A stretch of DNA of 64,000 nt from JAJEFO01 sp009843725 (GCA_965243215.1 CBDEUJ010000005.1:1570164-1634163), one strand, 5' to 3'. Positions 18,785-28,055 are shown, counted from the stretch's first letter. Translations and numbers: made by a program. The notes: generated by a model not told the origin, from the letters alone.

Positions 18785-19309
18785 TCAGGACACGGCCTTG
18801 CGACTGGCCTTCATCGGAAGCACCGGCCCCCACCGGGTGGCTTGCGGCGCGCCGAATTCACTGAATCCCGCTCGCCTGTATGCCGCGATTGCGCGCGCGT
18901 TTTCAGGGTGCGGATCGGTTGCGACCACGGGGGCCCCTTCCTCAAAGAGAGTCTTCAGCCGTTCGGCGATGAAGGCGGGGCCATGCCCTTTCCCGATCAT
19001 GTCCGGCTCGCCAATGAACTGGTCGATGCCACGGGACCGCTTCGGAAGGCCGAAGAAGTGATGATCTTCCCAGCCATGGACCGTGTAGTCCTGCATGTAG
19101 GCGAAGGGGCGTCCGGCTGTCGAGACAATCCATCGCGCAACGCGAGGGTCTGCCAGTTCCTCTTCATCGCCGGGCTCAATTGAATCCCACCACTCGCGGA
19201 CGTGTGGCCGTGACTGCCATTCCAGCAGCAGATCGAGATCAGCTGCTTCCGCCTTCCGAAAGGTGTATTGGCCACTCGCAGGGCGGTGAATCAGGTCATG
19301 AACGGACAA
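18785..19309 (-). CDS. GNAT acetyltransferase, AAC(6')-like
   Basis: The 174-residue protein reads as a GNAT enzyme of the aminoglycoside 6'-acetyltransferase type: YTFRKAEAADLDLLLEWQ at the N-terminus, GIDQFIGEPDMIGKGHGPAFI forming the acetyl-CoA loop (the G-GKGHG variant of Q/RxxGxG/A), and DPHPENARAIAAYRRAGF, the C-terminal motif. The DPHPENARAI pattern is that of AAC(6')-Ib relatives and of many housekeeping homologues, so real aminoglycoside activity is unproven. Confidence 0.85.
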   Translation of the reverse strand: MSVHDLIHRPASGQYTFRKAEAADLDLLLEWQSRPHVREWWDSIEPGDEEELADPRVARWIVSTAGRPFAYMQDYTVHGWEDHHFFGLPKRSRGIDQFIGEPDMIGKGHGPAFIAERLKTLFEEGAPVVATDPHPENARAIAAYRRAGFSEFGAPQATRWGPVLPMKASRKAVS

Positions 19310-19456
19310 GGTCTTCTGCCTTGAGGCTCTTTCGCGCCAGAAACCAGGGAACCCTGTGACTTTCGCACAAGATTCGCGGCCTTGCCCACCGTTTCGACGC
19401 TTTCATTTGCCTGATTCAGGAACCTTGGCATCTTGCCGGAACATGCAGCTTGGCCG

Positions 19457-20380
19457 TCACTTCGTGTCGTCTGCCGAAGTCGTGCCTTGAGGGGGCGGCA
19501 AGGACAGGAAGGCGCCGACGCCTTCGCCGAGCACGGTCTGGGGCAGAACCCCGTCCCACCTCTTCGCGCGCACGAGGTCGACATAGAGCGGGCTGCGGCC
19601 GAGCTGCTCGTTGATCAGCCGGATGGCGTCGGCTTCCGCCTGCGCCTCCGTGAGCACGCGGTACGCCTCGGCGTCGGCCTCCAAGCGCTTGGCCTCCGCG
19701 TTCGCCTCGGCCGAATTGACCGCCTGCTGCGCGATCAGCCGCTGCTGGTCGAGCTTGTGCTTCTCCTTCTCGGCATCCTCCCTCGCCTTCTCCTTTTCCT
19801 CCACCGCCTGGAGGTAGGCGTTCGGCAGCGACAGGTTCTCGATCTGCGGCGAGTTCACGGTGACCGGGAACCCTTCGAGCTCCAGGGCCATGCCTTCCAT
19901 GATCGCGGCGACCGCGGCCTGCCGGTTCCGGATTAGCTCGTCCGCCTGGAACCGCGCGATCGCGGCCTTTGCCGCGCTGCGCAGTTTCGGGTCCAGGATG
20001 CGGGTCTCGAACTGGTCGAGCCCTCCATAGTGTATGAACAGGTCCATCGCCGAATTCCGGTTCACCGTCCAGTTGATGGAAACGGTCGCGGTGGTCGGAA
20101 GCTGGTTCTTCGTGGCTGCGGCGAGATCCTCGACGTTCTTGCGCTGGCGCACCTCGATCCTCTCGATGCTGTCGGCGATCGGGATCTTGACGTGCAGGCC
20201 GGGCCCGACCTGGTCGACGGCCTTCGACCATCGCTTCACGATGCCGACATGGCCCTCCTCGACGGTGTAGACCGATCCGAGCAGGAGAAACAGCACCACC
20301 AGGCCAATGATCGTCGGCGTGATCGCCCGCCCGAGATTCAATGACAAAATCGAACGCATTCGTTTCTCCATGGCAGACAT
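19457..20380 (-). CDS. SPFH (prohibitin/HflC-like) membrane protein
   Basis: The 307-residue product has one N-terminal membrane segment (about 20-42), then an SPFH domain with YTVEEGHVGIVKRW and VGPGLHVKIPIADSIERI. A long charged coiled coil rich in E, K and A follows (about 205-265), then a short tail. Proteins of this group assemble into large rings at the inner membrane and modulate proteases such as FtsH. It stands alone without an HflK partner or an NfeD gene, so the exact subtype is open. Confidence 0.88.
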   Translation of the reverse strand: MSAMEKRMRSILSLNLGRAITPTIIGLVVLFLLLGSVYTVEEGHVGIVKRWSKAVDQVGPGLHVKIPIADSIERIEVRQRKNVEDLAAATKNQLPTTATVSINWTVNRNSAMDLFIHYGGLDQFETRILDPKLRSAAKAAIARFQADELIRNRQAAVAAIMEGMALELEGFPVTVNSPQIENLSLPNAYLQAVEEKEKAREDAEKEKHKLDQQRLIAQQAVNSAEANAEAKRLEADAEAYRVLTEAQAEADAIRLINEQLGRSPLYVDLVRAKRWDGVLPQTVLGEGVGAFLSLPPPQGTTSADDTK

Positions 20381-20525
20381 GTCATGACCTGATCATAGGG
20401 CGGGTCGCCGCGACGTGCCAGCGCCTGGGTTGCGGGCTTGCCGGAGGGCAAGGCCCGGGGCCTGCCCGCGGCGCCGACCGCTCCGGCCCAGGACCGAGCC
20501 AGGCCGATCCCGGCAGAAGACGAGC

Positions 20526-20598
20526 TGGAGCGTTGGGAGGACTCGAACCCGCGACTTCCGCCATGGAACGGCAATGCTGTTCCCTGAGCCGCGCCCGC
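20526..20598 (-). pseudogene. Decayed tRNA-Gly(UCC)
   Basis: The minus strand over 73 bases lines up with tRNA-Gly: a 5' acceptor-like GCGGGCG, a D-arm-like GGCTCAGGGA, an anticodon loop GTTCCAT (anticodon TCC) closed by TTGCC/GGCGG, the T loop GGTTCGAGTCC, and an encoded CCA at 20528-20526. The acceptor stem (GCGGGCG against the CAACGC side) has about three mismatches, and the T stem has a C-C mismatch. I read it as a tRNA relic, possibly left by a past integration event. Confidence 0.55.
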
Positions 20599-20924
20599 CG
20601 GGCGCCCGCAAGGGTCCGCGGGCACGTATCGTCGAAGCGCGCCTGGCCGCCGGTCGTTCCCTGCGCCTGCCGGCAACTCCTTGACACCGGGCAACGGGAT
20701 CCGGACCTTGGAGATCATCCGTCCTGGCAAAAACGAGGTCCCCGTCCGGACGGCGACGACACCGCCTGACCGCCGCCTGCCATTTTGCCCCTTGGCATTG
20801 CAGCAGGCCATATGGACGAAGTTCCGGCGCCGGCAAGGACAGCGGTCGGGAAGACCGCGACGAAGCGGCCAGGGGCCGCACGGGTGCCGCGCTTTCAATC
20901 AACGCGCTTCGAGCCCTCACGGCC

Positions 20925-21869
20925 TCAGCTGAACGATCTCTCGATCCGGTCCAACGTGCGCATGGCGTCAAGGGTGTCATGCACCGACCCGTTCGGCTCC
21001 CGACCTTCCTCGACGGCCGAGATGAACTCCCGATCGATCAATTCGATCCCGTTGCTGGACACGGCCACATCGCTCAGATCAATCTGGTTCTCGCGCCCAT
21101 CATAGAGATCATCGTAGCGGGCGATGTACGTGCCGTTGTCACAGATGTACCGGAAGAACGTCCCAAGCGGACCATCGTTGTTGAACGACAGCGACAGCGT
21201 GCAGATCGCGCCGGACGGGGTCTTCATGCCTATGGACATGTCCATCGCAATTCCCAGCTCGGGGTGATGCGGACCTTCAAGGCCAAAGCACTCGGACGCG
21301 ATCTCTCCTGTCTGGTACTGAAACAGGTCAACCGTGTGGCATGCGTGGTGCCAGAGCAGGTGATCCGTCCAGCTGCGCGGTTCGCCCTTGGCGTTCATGT
21401 TGGAGCGGCGGAAGAAATAGGTCTGCACGTCCATCTGCTGGATCGTCAATTCGCCCGCGTCGATCCTGTTGCGGATCCACTGGTGGGACGGATTGAAGCG
21501 GCGCACTTGCCCAGCCATCGCCAGGACACCCGTCTGCTTCTGCACGCGGCAGATCTCCTCGCTGTCGGCAAGGGAGTCCGCCATCGGAATCTCGATCAGC
21601 ACCGGCTTGCCCGCCTTCATGCAGGCGACGGCCTGCTCGGCGTGCATCTGCGTTGGCGTCGCCAGAATGACCGCATCAACGTCGTCGTGCGCGATGCAGG
21701 CTTCAAGCGAGGTCGAGGCGAAGCCAATGCCGCGTTCCGCCGCCAATGCATCGATCTTCGACTGCGTCGGCCCCATCACGGCCGTGACAGTCACGCCGTC
21801 AATGTCGGCAAGCGCATCCAGATGCTTTGTTCCAAAAGCGCCATAGGCACCCGCGACGCAAACTCTCAT
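20925..21869 (-). CDS. ligC: 4-carboxy-2-hydroxymuconate-6-semialdehyde dehydrogenase
   Basis: The 314-residue protein is a Gfo/Idh/MocA oxidoreductase with an N-terminal Rossmann motif (VAGAYGAFGTKHLDAL) and the EIPMADSLADSEEICR region where the family has its EKP-type motif. LigC oxidises the hemiacetal form of the ring-cleavage product to 2-pyrone-4,6-dicarboxylate using NADP. It overlaps ligB by four bases (ATGA) and is last in the ligABC operon, so the call rests on context as well as fold. Confidence 0.9.
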   Translation of the reverse strand: MRVCVAGAYGAFGTKHLDALADIDGVTVTAVMGPTQSKIDALAAERGIGFASTSLEACIAHDDVDAVILATPTQMHAEQAVACMKAGKPVLIEIPMADSLADSEEICRVQKQTGVLAMAGQVRRFNPSHQWIRNRIDAGELTIQQMDVQTYFFRRSNMNAKGEPRSWTDHLLWHHACHTVDLFQYQTGEIASECFGLEGPHHPELGIAMDMSIGMKTPSGAICTLSLSFNNDGPLGTFFRYICDNGTYIARYDDLYDGRENQIDLSDVAVSSNGIELIDREFISAVEEGREPNGSVHDTLDAMRTLDRIERSFS

Positions 21870-22735
21870 GTTGATGCTCCCAGATCTTCCTTGTTTGCCA
21901 GAATGATGTGGCCCACGGCCGTGTTGGATGCGGGCACGTGGTAGTGTCGATGCACCTCTTCCACCTCGTCATCCAGCGCGCCGCGCATGATGTGCCACAT
22001 GACCAGTTCAACACCCTCGGAACCCGCTTCGCGCAGATACTCGACATGCGGCGTCTGCGACAGGCCGACCGGGTCTGACGTCAAGCGGTCCATGAACTGG
22101 GTGTCCCACGCCTCGTTGATCAGGCCCGCACGCTTGTACTGCAGCTGATGGCTCATGCCCCCGGTGCCAAAGATCACCACGTCCAGATCTTCATCAAAGC
22201 TCTCCACCGCGCGGCGGACGGCCTTGCCAAGGTTGTAGCACCGGTTGCCGGTGGGGGCCGGGTATTGCACGACGTTCACGCACAGCGGGACGACGAGGCA
22301 GGGCCATTCGTCATCCACGCCCAGGTCGCCGAACATGAGCGAGAGCGGCACCGTCAGGCCGTGATCGACCTCCATCTCGTTCATGATGGTGATGTCGAAC
22401 TCATCCAGTATCAGGGACTGGGCGACATGGCTTGCCATGACCTGATGATTCCTGACCACCGGTACCGGGCGCGGCCCCCAGCCCTCGTCAGCCGGCGCAA
22501 ATTCGGCAGCGCATCCAAGTGCGAACGTGGGAATGAAGGAGGCGTCAAACACCGTGCAGTGGTCATTGTAGACAAGAAAGACGACATCGGGCCTGGCCTC
22601 CTTGATCCACTGACGCGATTTCTCGAACCCGGCAAAGCAAGGCGCCCAGTAGGGCTCGTCCGTCTTGCCCAGATCCATTGCCACGCCAATGGCGGGTACG
22701 TGGGAGCAGCCCACGCCTGCGATGATGCGGGCCAT
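21866..22735 (-). CDS. ligB: Protocatechuate 4,5-dioxygenase beta subunit
   Basis: Starting at the ATG at 22735 (GGGGAGAA site) the protein has 289 residues of the class III extradiol dioxygenase fold. Metal and substrate residues are visible: GVGCSHVPAIG with the first iron histidine, VYNDHCTVFD with the second, and NEMEVDHGLTVPL. It opens the ring of protocatechuate between C4 and C5 with Fe(II). The start overlaps the stop of ligA by one base (TGATG). Confidence 0.95.
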   Translation of the reverse strand: MARIIAGVGCSHVPAIGVAMDLGKTDEPYWAPCFAGFEKSRQWIKEARPDVVFLVYNDHCTVFDASFIPTFALGCAAEFAPADEGWGPRPVPVVRNHQVMASHVAQSLILDEFDITIMNEMEVDHGLTVPLSLMFGDLGVDDEWPCLVVPLCVNVVQYPAPTGNRCYNLGKAVRRAVESFDEDLDVVIFGTGGMSHQLQYKRAGLINEAWDTQFMDRLTSDPVGLSQTPHVEYLREAGSEGVELVMWHIMRGALDDEVEEVHRHYHVPASNTAVGHIILANKEDLGAST

Positions 22736-23139
22736 CAGCTTTCTCCCCTTTCGTCCCACTCGTGTTGATAGCGGTTCCCTTCCGGGGATCTCCCGCCTTC
22801 AACCATCATCTTGCGATAGGCCTCGTTGCCCATGCCGGTCATCAGGCCCGCCAGCTGCTGGAAGGTGATCCCGTCATTCGCGCCAAGCTTGCTTGTGTAG
22901 TAGATGTTTCCGCCCAGTTCGAGCAGCCGGTTCCAGTCGCGATCGACCACCGCTTGCCGCTGTTCCGCCGTCATCGGATAGCGATCCAGGTAGGCTCCCT
23001 CGTCAGCGTTGAATGCATCCCGGTTCTCCTGCAGCCGAAGCGAGATGCAAAACTGGTTGAGGTGATAGCCCTCTCGCCCGCGGTCGGCATCGAAGACAAG
23101 AGTGCCCGGAATGTCCTCGTAGTCCTTTTTCAAGGCCAT
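22735..23139 (-). CDS. ligA: Protocatechuate 4,5-dioxygenase alpha subunit
   Basis: The 134-residue protein starts MALKKDYEDIPGTLVFDADRG behind a strong AAGGAGGA site and shows the LigA helical fold, with NQFCISLRLQENRDAF and LLELGGNIYYTSKLGANDG. LigA caps the LigB active site in the alpha2-beta2 enzyme. The frame is open upstream to 23319, but that extension encodes a TnpB tail and not LigA, so the ribosome site decides the start. Confidence 0.94.
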   Translation of the reverse strand: MALKKDYEDIPGTLVFDADRGREGYHLNQFCISLRLQENRDAFNADEGAYLDRYPMTAEQRQAVVDRDWNRLLELGGNIYYTSKLGANDGITFQQLAGLMTGMGNEAYRKMMVEGGRSPEGNRYQHEWDERGES

Positions 23140-23189
23140 GTGCCATTCCTCCTTGCTGGCTGGAATCATCTCGGGGCGCGGTCGGGCCA

Positions 23190-23345
23190 GAATGCCACCA
23201 CTTGTCCTGTTCCGCAACGCGGGGCAGCGCGTGCGTCCGCTGCCCGCGAGCGGCCCAGGTTGCCGTGGCACGCGCTGCATGACGCCGCGTGCACCGTTCA
23301 TGTCCCGGTCAACCGCCATGGTGCCCTCCGCGCGGAAGGACCGTC
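23190..23345 (-). pseudogene. TnpB C-terminal relic upstream of ligA
   Basis: The minus strand reads MAVDRDMNGARGVMQRV, which matches the DRDxNxARN end of the TnpB RuvC-III/zinc-finger region, followed by a short proline- and arginine-rich tail. Nothing else of the element remains. It sits directly upstream of the ligABC operon and may have brought or displaced its promoter. Confidence 0.55.
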
Positions 23346-23432
23346 CCCTTGTCCCAGGTTCAGCATGCGCATTTGAGGAACGCGGACGGAGCCCGCGGCT
23401 TCCTGATGCGAGGCGTGCGCCTGCCGCAGACG

Positions 23433-25361
23433 TCAGGCCGGCTTCTCGAAGGCGATGGCGTCCAGCATTTCAAGCACCTTGGTCTCGATATGCCCGGCGT
23501 TCAGCGCTGCCGCGTCATACATCTCGCGCGGCGCCGCCTGGTCGATGAAGGCGTCCGGCAGGACCATGGAGCGGAATTTCAAGCCTTCATCGAACACGCC
23601 TTCCTCGGCGAGAAGCTGCGCGACGTGGCTGCCGAACCCGCCGACCGAGCCTTCCTCGACCGTCAACAACGCCTCGTGGGTCCTGACAAGGTCGAGTATC
23701 AGCCCGCGGTCCAGCGGCTTGGCAAAGCGGGCATCGGCAACCGTCGGGCTGATGCCCCGGTTGGCCGCCAGGACTTCCGCCGCGCCTTCCGCTTCGGCGA
23801 GCCTTGCTCCAAAGGAAAGGATTGCAACGCCGCTGCCCTCCCGGACGATGCGGCCCTTTCCGAGCTCGAGAACCTCGCCCCGCTCGGGCATCTCGACGCC
23901 CGTGCCCTCGCCCCTGGGATAACGGAAGGCAATCGGCCCGGTGTCGTGGGCCACCGCGGTTGCCACCATGTGCACCAGCTCAGCTTCGTCCGCTGCGGCC
24001 ATCACGGTCATGTTCGGAAGGCAAGACAGGTAGGCGACATCATAGGCACCTGCATGCGTCGCCCCGTCGGCGCCCACGAGCCCGGCGCGATCGATGGCAA
24101 ACCGCACCGGCAGGTTCTGGAGAGCGACGTCGTGCACGACCTGGTCATATCCGCGCTGAAGAAAGGTCGAGTAAATGGCGCAGAACGGCTTCAGGCCTCC
24201 CGCCGCCATTCCGGCGGAAAACGTGACTCCATGCTGCTCGGCAATTCCAACGTCGAAACAGCGCTTGGGAAAGCGGTCGGCGAACAGGTTGAGGCCGGTT
24301 CCGTCAGGCATTGCCGCCGTGACGGCGACGATCCTGTCATCGCGGGTCGCCTCGTCCGTAAGCGCCTTGGCGAAAACGCTCGTGTAGGACGGCGCATTGG
24401 GCCTGGACTTCCTTTGCGCGCCTGTCTCCACGTCGAACTTGGAAACGCCATGTCCCTTGTCGCGGGCATCTTCCGCAGGAGCGTATCCCTTGCCCTTCTT
24501 CGTGAGAGCGTGAATCAGGATCGGGCCGGTCGCACGCAGCTTGACGGTTCGCAGAACCGGGAGGAGCTGGTCCAGGTCGTGCCCGTCAATCGGACCGATG
24601 TAGGAGAAGCCGAGTTCCTCGAAGAGGGTTCCGCCCACCACGCTGTGCTTGAGAACGTCCTTGGCCCGCTTCGCGCCTTCGCGGAAAGGCTGCGGCAGCA
24701 GGCTGACGGCGCTCGTGGCGGCCGACTTCAGCTCCTGGAACGGGACGCCGGCGTAGAGCCTCGTGAGGTAGGCGGACATTGCGCCGACCGGCGGCGCAAT
24801 GGACATCTCGTTGTCATTCAGGATGACAATCAGGCGCTTCTTGAGGTCGCCCGCGTTGTTCAACGCCTCATAGGCCATGCCTGCGCTGATCGCCCCGTCG
24901 CCGATGACGGCAACGGCGTCGCCGAGACCGCTCTCGCAGGCACCGCCAAGTTCGCGGGCGACCGTGAATCCCAGAGCCGCGGAGATCGAGGTCGAACTGT
25001 GCGCCGCGCCGAACGGGTCGTAAGGGCTTTCGGTCCGCTTGGTGAAGCCCGACAATCCGTCCTTCTGCCTGAGCGTCCTGATCCGGTCGCGCCGGTCGGT
25101 GAGGATCTTGTGCGGATAGCACTGGTGCGACACGTCCCAGATGAGCTTGTCCTTCGGGGCGTCAAACACCGCATGGAGCGCCACGGTCAGCTCGACAACG
25201 CCCAGGCCCGCGCCGAGATGCCCCCCGGTTTCGCTGACCGCGCTGATCGTCTCCGCACGCAGTTCGTCCGCAAGTATCCTGAGTTCGCCGTCCGAAAGGC
25301 GCTTCAGGTCAGAAGGCAGGGAAATGGTGTCCAGAAGTGGTGTTTGCGGCCTGTCGCCCAT
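23433..25361 (-). CDS. dxs: 1-deoxy-D-xylulose-5-phosphate synthase
   Basis: The 642-residue enzyme is full length. It has the thiamine diphosphate site (VIGDGAISAGMAYEALNNAG with a later NDN), the transketolase-like pyrimidine-binding domain (about 315-480) and the C-terminal domain. Key stretches include HQCYPHKILTDRRD, GGHLGAGLGVVELTVALH and DRAGLVGADGATHAG. Dxs condenses pyruvate and glyceraldehyde 3-phosphate, the first step of the MEP isoprenoid pathway. It lies 15 bases downstream of ispA in the hdac-xseB-ispA-dxs operon. Confidence 0.97.
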   Translation of the reverse strand: MGDRPQTPLLDTISLPSDLKRLSDGELRILADELRAETISAVSETGGHLGAGLGVVELTVALHAVFDAPKDKLIWDVSHQCYPHKILTDRRDRIRTLRQKDGLSGFTKRTESPYDPFGAAHSSTSISAALGFTVARELGGACESGLGDAVAVIGDGAISAGMAYEALNNAGDLKKRLIVILNDNEMSIAPPVGAMSAYLTRLYAGVPFQELKSAATSAVSLLPQPFREGAKRAKDVLKHSVVGGTLFEELGFSYIGPIDGHDLDQLLPVLRTVKLRATGPILIHALTKKGKGYAPAEDARDKGHGVSKFDVETGAQRKSRPNAPSYTSVFAKALTDEATRDDRIVAVTAAMPDGTGLNLFADRFPKRCFDVGIAEQHGVTFSAGMAAGGLKPFCAIYSTFLQRGYDQVVHDVALQNLPVRFAIDRAGLVGADGATHAGAYDVAYLSCLPNMTVMAAADEAELVHMVATAVAHDTGPIAFRYPRGEGTGVEMPERGEVLELGKGRIVREGSGVAILSFGARLAEAEGAAEVLAANRGISPTVADARFAKPLDRGLILDLVRTHEALLTVEEGSVGGFGSHVAQLLAEEGVFDEGLKFRSMVLPDAFIDQAAPREMYDAAALNAGHIETKVLEMLDAIAFEKPA

Positions 25362-25376
25362 GATGCCTCCGACCCT

Positions 25377-26243
25377 TCAAAACTCCCGTGAGATAACAAA
25401 TCTTGCCGCTTCGCGCAAGGGTTCCGCCCCTTCGCCGTAAGCGGCAAGCGCGACCATCGCCTCGTCGACCAGTTCCTGCGCCCTCTCGCGTGCGCCGGAC
25501 AGGCCCAGATGGGACACGAACGTCGCCTTGCCCATGCCCTCGTCCTTCCTGAGGCGCTTGCCGGTCCTTGACTCGTCTCCCGCGACGTCAAGAATGTCGT
25601 CGGCAATCTGAAAGGCGCGGCCGAGGCATCTTGCATAGCGCACCATGCCTGACGGATCCTTGCCCGCCAGCACGGGACCCGCGGCACAGCTCCAGACGAT
25701 CAGAGCGCCGGTCTTGCCGTCTTGCAGGCTTTCGATTTCGGACAGGGCCAACGGCGTGTCGGCAACTTCGGCCGCAATGTCCATGGCCTGGCCGCGGACA
25801 AGTTCGCGTCCGCCGGCTTCCCGCGCAAGCGAAAGCGAGAGCGCCAGCTTCACTTCGGCCGGCGGCGGACCCAATGCAACAAGCTCAAAGGCGAGCGCCT
25901 GCAATGCGTCGCCAACAAGGATTGCGGTAGCTTCGTCCCATTTGACATGCACGGTCGGATGGCCGCGCCGCATGTCGTCGTTGTCCATCGCCGGCAGGTC
26001 GTCATGCACGAGCGAATAGGCATGGACCGCCTCCACTGCCGCCGCCGCCCAGATCGCCGACTCGCCGGGGACGCCGTGAAGCGCGGCACTCTCCAGCACC
26101 AGGAACCCGCGCAGCCGCTTGCCGCCGCTCAAGGCATGAACCATGCCATCGCGAATCCTGTCTGCGGGAAACCCTGAGACCGCATCCTTCAGGCAGGCGT
26201 CGATCTCGCCTGCCCGCGCATTCATGCGTTCCAGGAAGGTCAC
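25377..26243 (-). CDS. ispA: Farnesyl/geranyl diphosphate synthase
   Basis: The 288-residue polyprenyl synthase carries the first aspartate-rich motif in SLVHDDLPAMDNDDMRRG and the second in FQIADDILD. It starts MTFLERMNARAGEIDACL and overlaps xseB by four bases. It makes farnesyl diphosphate from IPP and DMAPP, using precursors supplied by Dxs, which is encoded next. Confidence 0.95.
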   Translation of the reverse strand: MTFLERMNARAGEIDACLKDAVSGFPADRIRDGMVHALSGGKRLRGFLVLESAALHGVPGESAIWAAAAVEAVHAYSLVHDDLPAMDNDDMRRGHPTVHVKWDEATAILVGDALQALAFELVALGPPPAEVKLALSLSLAREAGGRELVRGQAMDIAAEVADTPLALSEIESLQDGKTGALIVWSCAAGPVLAGKDPSGMVRYARCLGRAFQIADDILDVAGDESRTGKRLRKDEGMGKATFVSHLGLSGARERAQELVDEAMVALAAYGEGAEPLREAARFVISREF

Positions 26244-26482
26244 GCGGTGTCGACCCTTTCGGTCCCGGCCGGCCGTCCTTCCGCATCCAGCGTGATCCGC
26301 GCGACCTTCTCCTCCGCCTCTGCCAGCTTCTTCTGACAGTGCTCCTTCAGGGCGGCGCCGCGTTCGTAGAGCCGGACCGAATCTTCGAGCGGCACCTCGC
26401 CTGCCTCAAGCATGCCGACAACCGATTCGAGCTCCTTCATCGCGTCTTCAAAGCTCATCTTTTCCAAGGGCGTGTCACTCAT
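26240..26482 (-). CDS. xseB: Exodeoxyribonuclease VII small subunit
   Basis: The 80-residue helical protein has the XseB pattern MSFEDAMKELESVVGMLEAGEVPLEDS (starting at residue 8) and RGAALKEHCQKKLAEAEEKV. It partners XseA, which is not in this window. It overlaps both neighbours by four bases, the common alphaproteobacterial order between the deacetylase-like gene and ispA. Confidence 0.95.
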   Translation of the reverse strand: MSDTPLEKMSFEDAMKELESVVGMLEAGEVPLEDSVRLYERGAALKEHCQKKLAEAEEKVARITLDAEGRPAGTERVDTA

Positions 26483-27405
26483 CCGATATGCTCCCTCAAT
26501 GCAATGACGTGAGCCGCAACGCTGGCGGCGAGCGCCGCAAGATCATAACCGCCTTCCAGCGTCGAGACGACGCGGCCGCCGGCATGCGCCTCGGCGACCT
26601 CGCAGATCGCGGCGGTCACCCAAGCGAAGTCCTGTTCCGTCCAGTTGAGACTTGCCAGCGGGTCCGATGCGTGAGCGTCAAATCCGGCCGAAACGATGAC
26701 AAGTTCCGGCGCGAAGTCGTCGAGGGCCGGAAGAATGATGTCGCCCCAGGCGCGCCGCATCTCGGCGCTTCCGGTCATGGGGGCGAGCGGCGCGTTCAGC
26801 ACGTTGTCATGGGCGCCGGTCTCATGCGCTGCGCCGGTCCCGGGATAGAGCGGCATCTGGTGCGAGGACGCAAACAGGGTGCGCTCCTCGTTCCAGAGCA
26901 GATCCTGCGTGCCGTTGCCGTGATGAACGTCGAAATCCAGAACGGCGACTCGGCTGAGGCCATGTTCGTCGAGAGCGCGCTTCGCCGCTATGGCCGCCGT
27001 GCCGAAGAGGCAGAAACCCATCGCGGTCTCCGTCTCGGCATGATGGCCGGGAGGACGCATGGCGACAAAGGCGGTTCGCGCCTCGCCGGCGATCACGGCA
27101 TCCACAGCCGCATTGCAGCCCCCGACCGCGTGAAGCGCGGCATCGAGCGAGCCGGGCGAAACATGCGTATCTGCATCCAGCGCCACAAAGGACGACTCCG
27201 GAATTGCCGCCTCGATCCGGTCGAAATGACGCGCAGGATGGCACCGCTCGACCTCGGCGCGCGCGGCGCGCGGCGCATCATGCCACTCCAGGTCTTCCAG
27301 TTCCGACAGCGCGGCGTGCACGGCTTCGGCTCTCGCCACGCGCTCGGGATGGCCAGGCGGAGTCACATGCGTGAGCGCGGAGTCGTGCCAGTAAATGCCA
27401 GTCAT
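26479..27405 (-). CDS. Histone deacetylase-family (acetoin utilisation-like) deacetylase
   Basis: From the ATG at 27405 the protein has 308 residues and starts MTGIYWHDSALTHVTPPGHPE. The class II deacetylase-like motifs are complete: RPPGHHAE, DFDVHHGNGTQD (metal ligands) and SAGFDAHASDPLA. It hydrolyses an amide such as an acetylated lysine or polyamine; the substrate is unknown. It is the first gene of the four-gene isoprenoid operon, with an ATGA overlap to xseB. Confidence 0.9.
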   Translation of the reverse strand: MTGIYWHDSALTHVTPPGHPERVARAEAVHAALSELEDLEWHDAPRAARAEVERCHPARHFDRIEAAIPESSFVALDADTHVSPGSLDAALHAVGGCNAAVDAVIAGEARTAFVAMRPPGHHAETETAMGFCLFGTAAIAAKRALDEHGLSRVAVLDFDVHHGNGTQDLLWNEERTLFASSHQMPLYPGTGAAHETGAHDNVLNAPLAPMTGSAEMRRAWGDIILPALDDFAPELVIVSAGFDAHASDPLASLNWTEQDFAWVTAAICEVAEAHAGGRVVSTLEGGYDLAALAASVAAHVIALREHIG

Positions 27406-27552
27406 GCCCCATAGGTCGCAATTCGGGAGCGAATGCGCAATCACATCTTTCCCGGCCCGGCTGGGTGCCGGCCCGACCGACGCCACCAGCCAGTTTCCGG
27501 ACCAGCAGACTTCAGCCTATGCCGGGCTGCCCCGCATACGCGAGAGCCAGGC

Positions 27553-27768
27553 GTCGTCGGCATGACCCTCGGGCCGAAGGATTTCGCCGTCCTGCCGGAG
27601 GCCGGCGAGCGCCTGCGCCTCCCCGCGAACCGGAAGCTGAAGGCGTCGCTCCGGCGGCTGAAGCGCCTTCAGGGCAACCTGTGGCGCAAGGAGAAGGGCA
27701 GCAACCGTCACCGGATTGCCAGGCAGAAGGTCGCACGCCTTCACCTGCGGATGGCGGACCAGCGACAG
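27553..27768 (+). pseudogene. TnpB central fragment (IS200/IS605 family)
   Basis: The + strand reads VGMTLGPKDFAVLPEAG, corresponding to the RuvC-I VGIDLGxxxxA motif of TnpB with the catalytic Asp changed to Thr. It continues with LKRLQGNLWRKEKGSNRH and ARQKVARLHLRMADQR, the typical arginine-rich bridge. The N-terminus, RuvC-II/III and zinc finger are missing. The rest of the 650-base gap between the deacetylase gene and the GPP34 gene holds nothing else I recognise. Confidence 0.7.
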
Positions 27769-28055
27769 GCGATGCCCGACGCGATCCGCGGAGAGCGACC
27801 TTGCCGGCAGGCGAAGCACGGATCGCTTCATGGACGAAGCGACCTGGCAGACCGAAGGCCCGGCATTCCGGCAATTGCGGGATTGGGCGGAAACCCGTTG
27901 GAATCCGCAGGAGGAAAAAGCCGGCCCCGAGCGGGACCGTCACCGTCCGTGAATTCACGGGATCGCGTGGACAGGTCAGGCTCGACGCCACGGCCGCCAA
28001 CGACGGCGTCGCGGCCTGCCGGGCGCCGGAGAGGAGGTTCGTGACGGCAAGACGG

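Noticed and set aside
20526..20598. Functional tRNA-Gly
   Set aside because: The acceptor stem has about three mismatches and the T stem one, so I list it as a relic only.
22735..23319. Longer LigA starting at 23319
   Set aside because: The extra 60 residues are a TnpB tail, and a strong ribosome site stands before the ATG at 23139.
23289..25391. A 700-codon + strand open frame
   Set aside because: It is the antisense shadow of dxs, which has complete family motifs.
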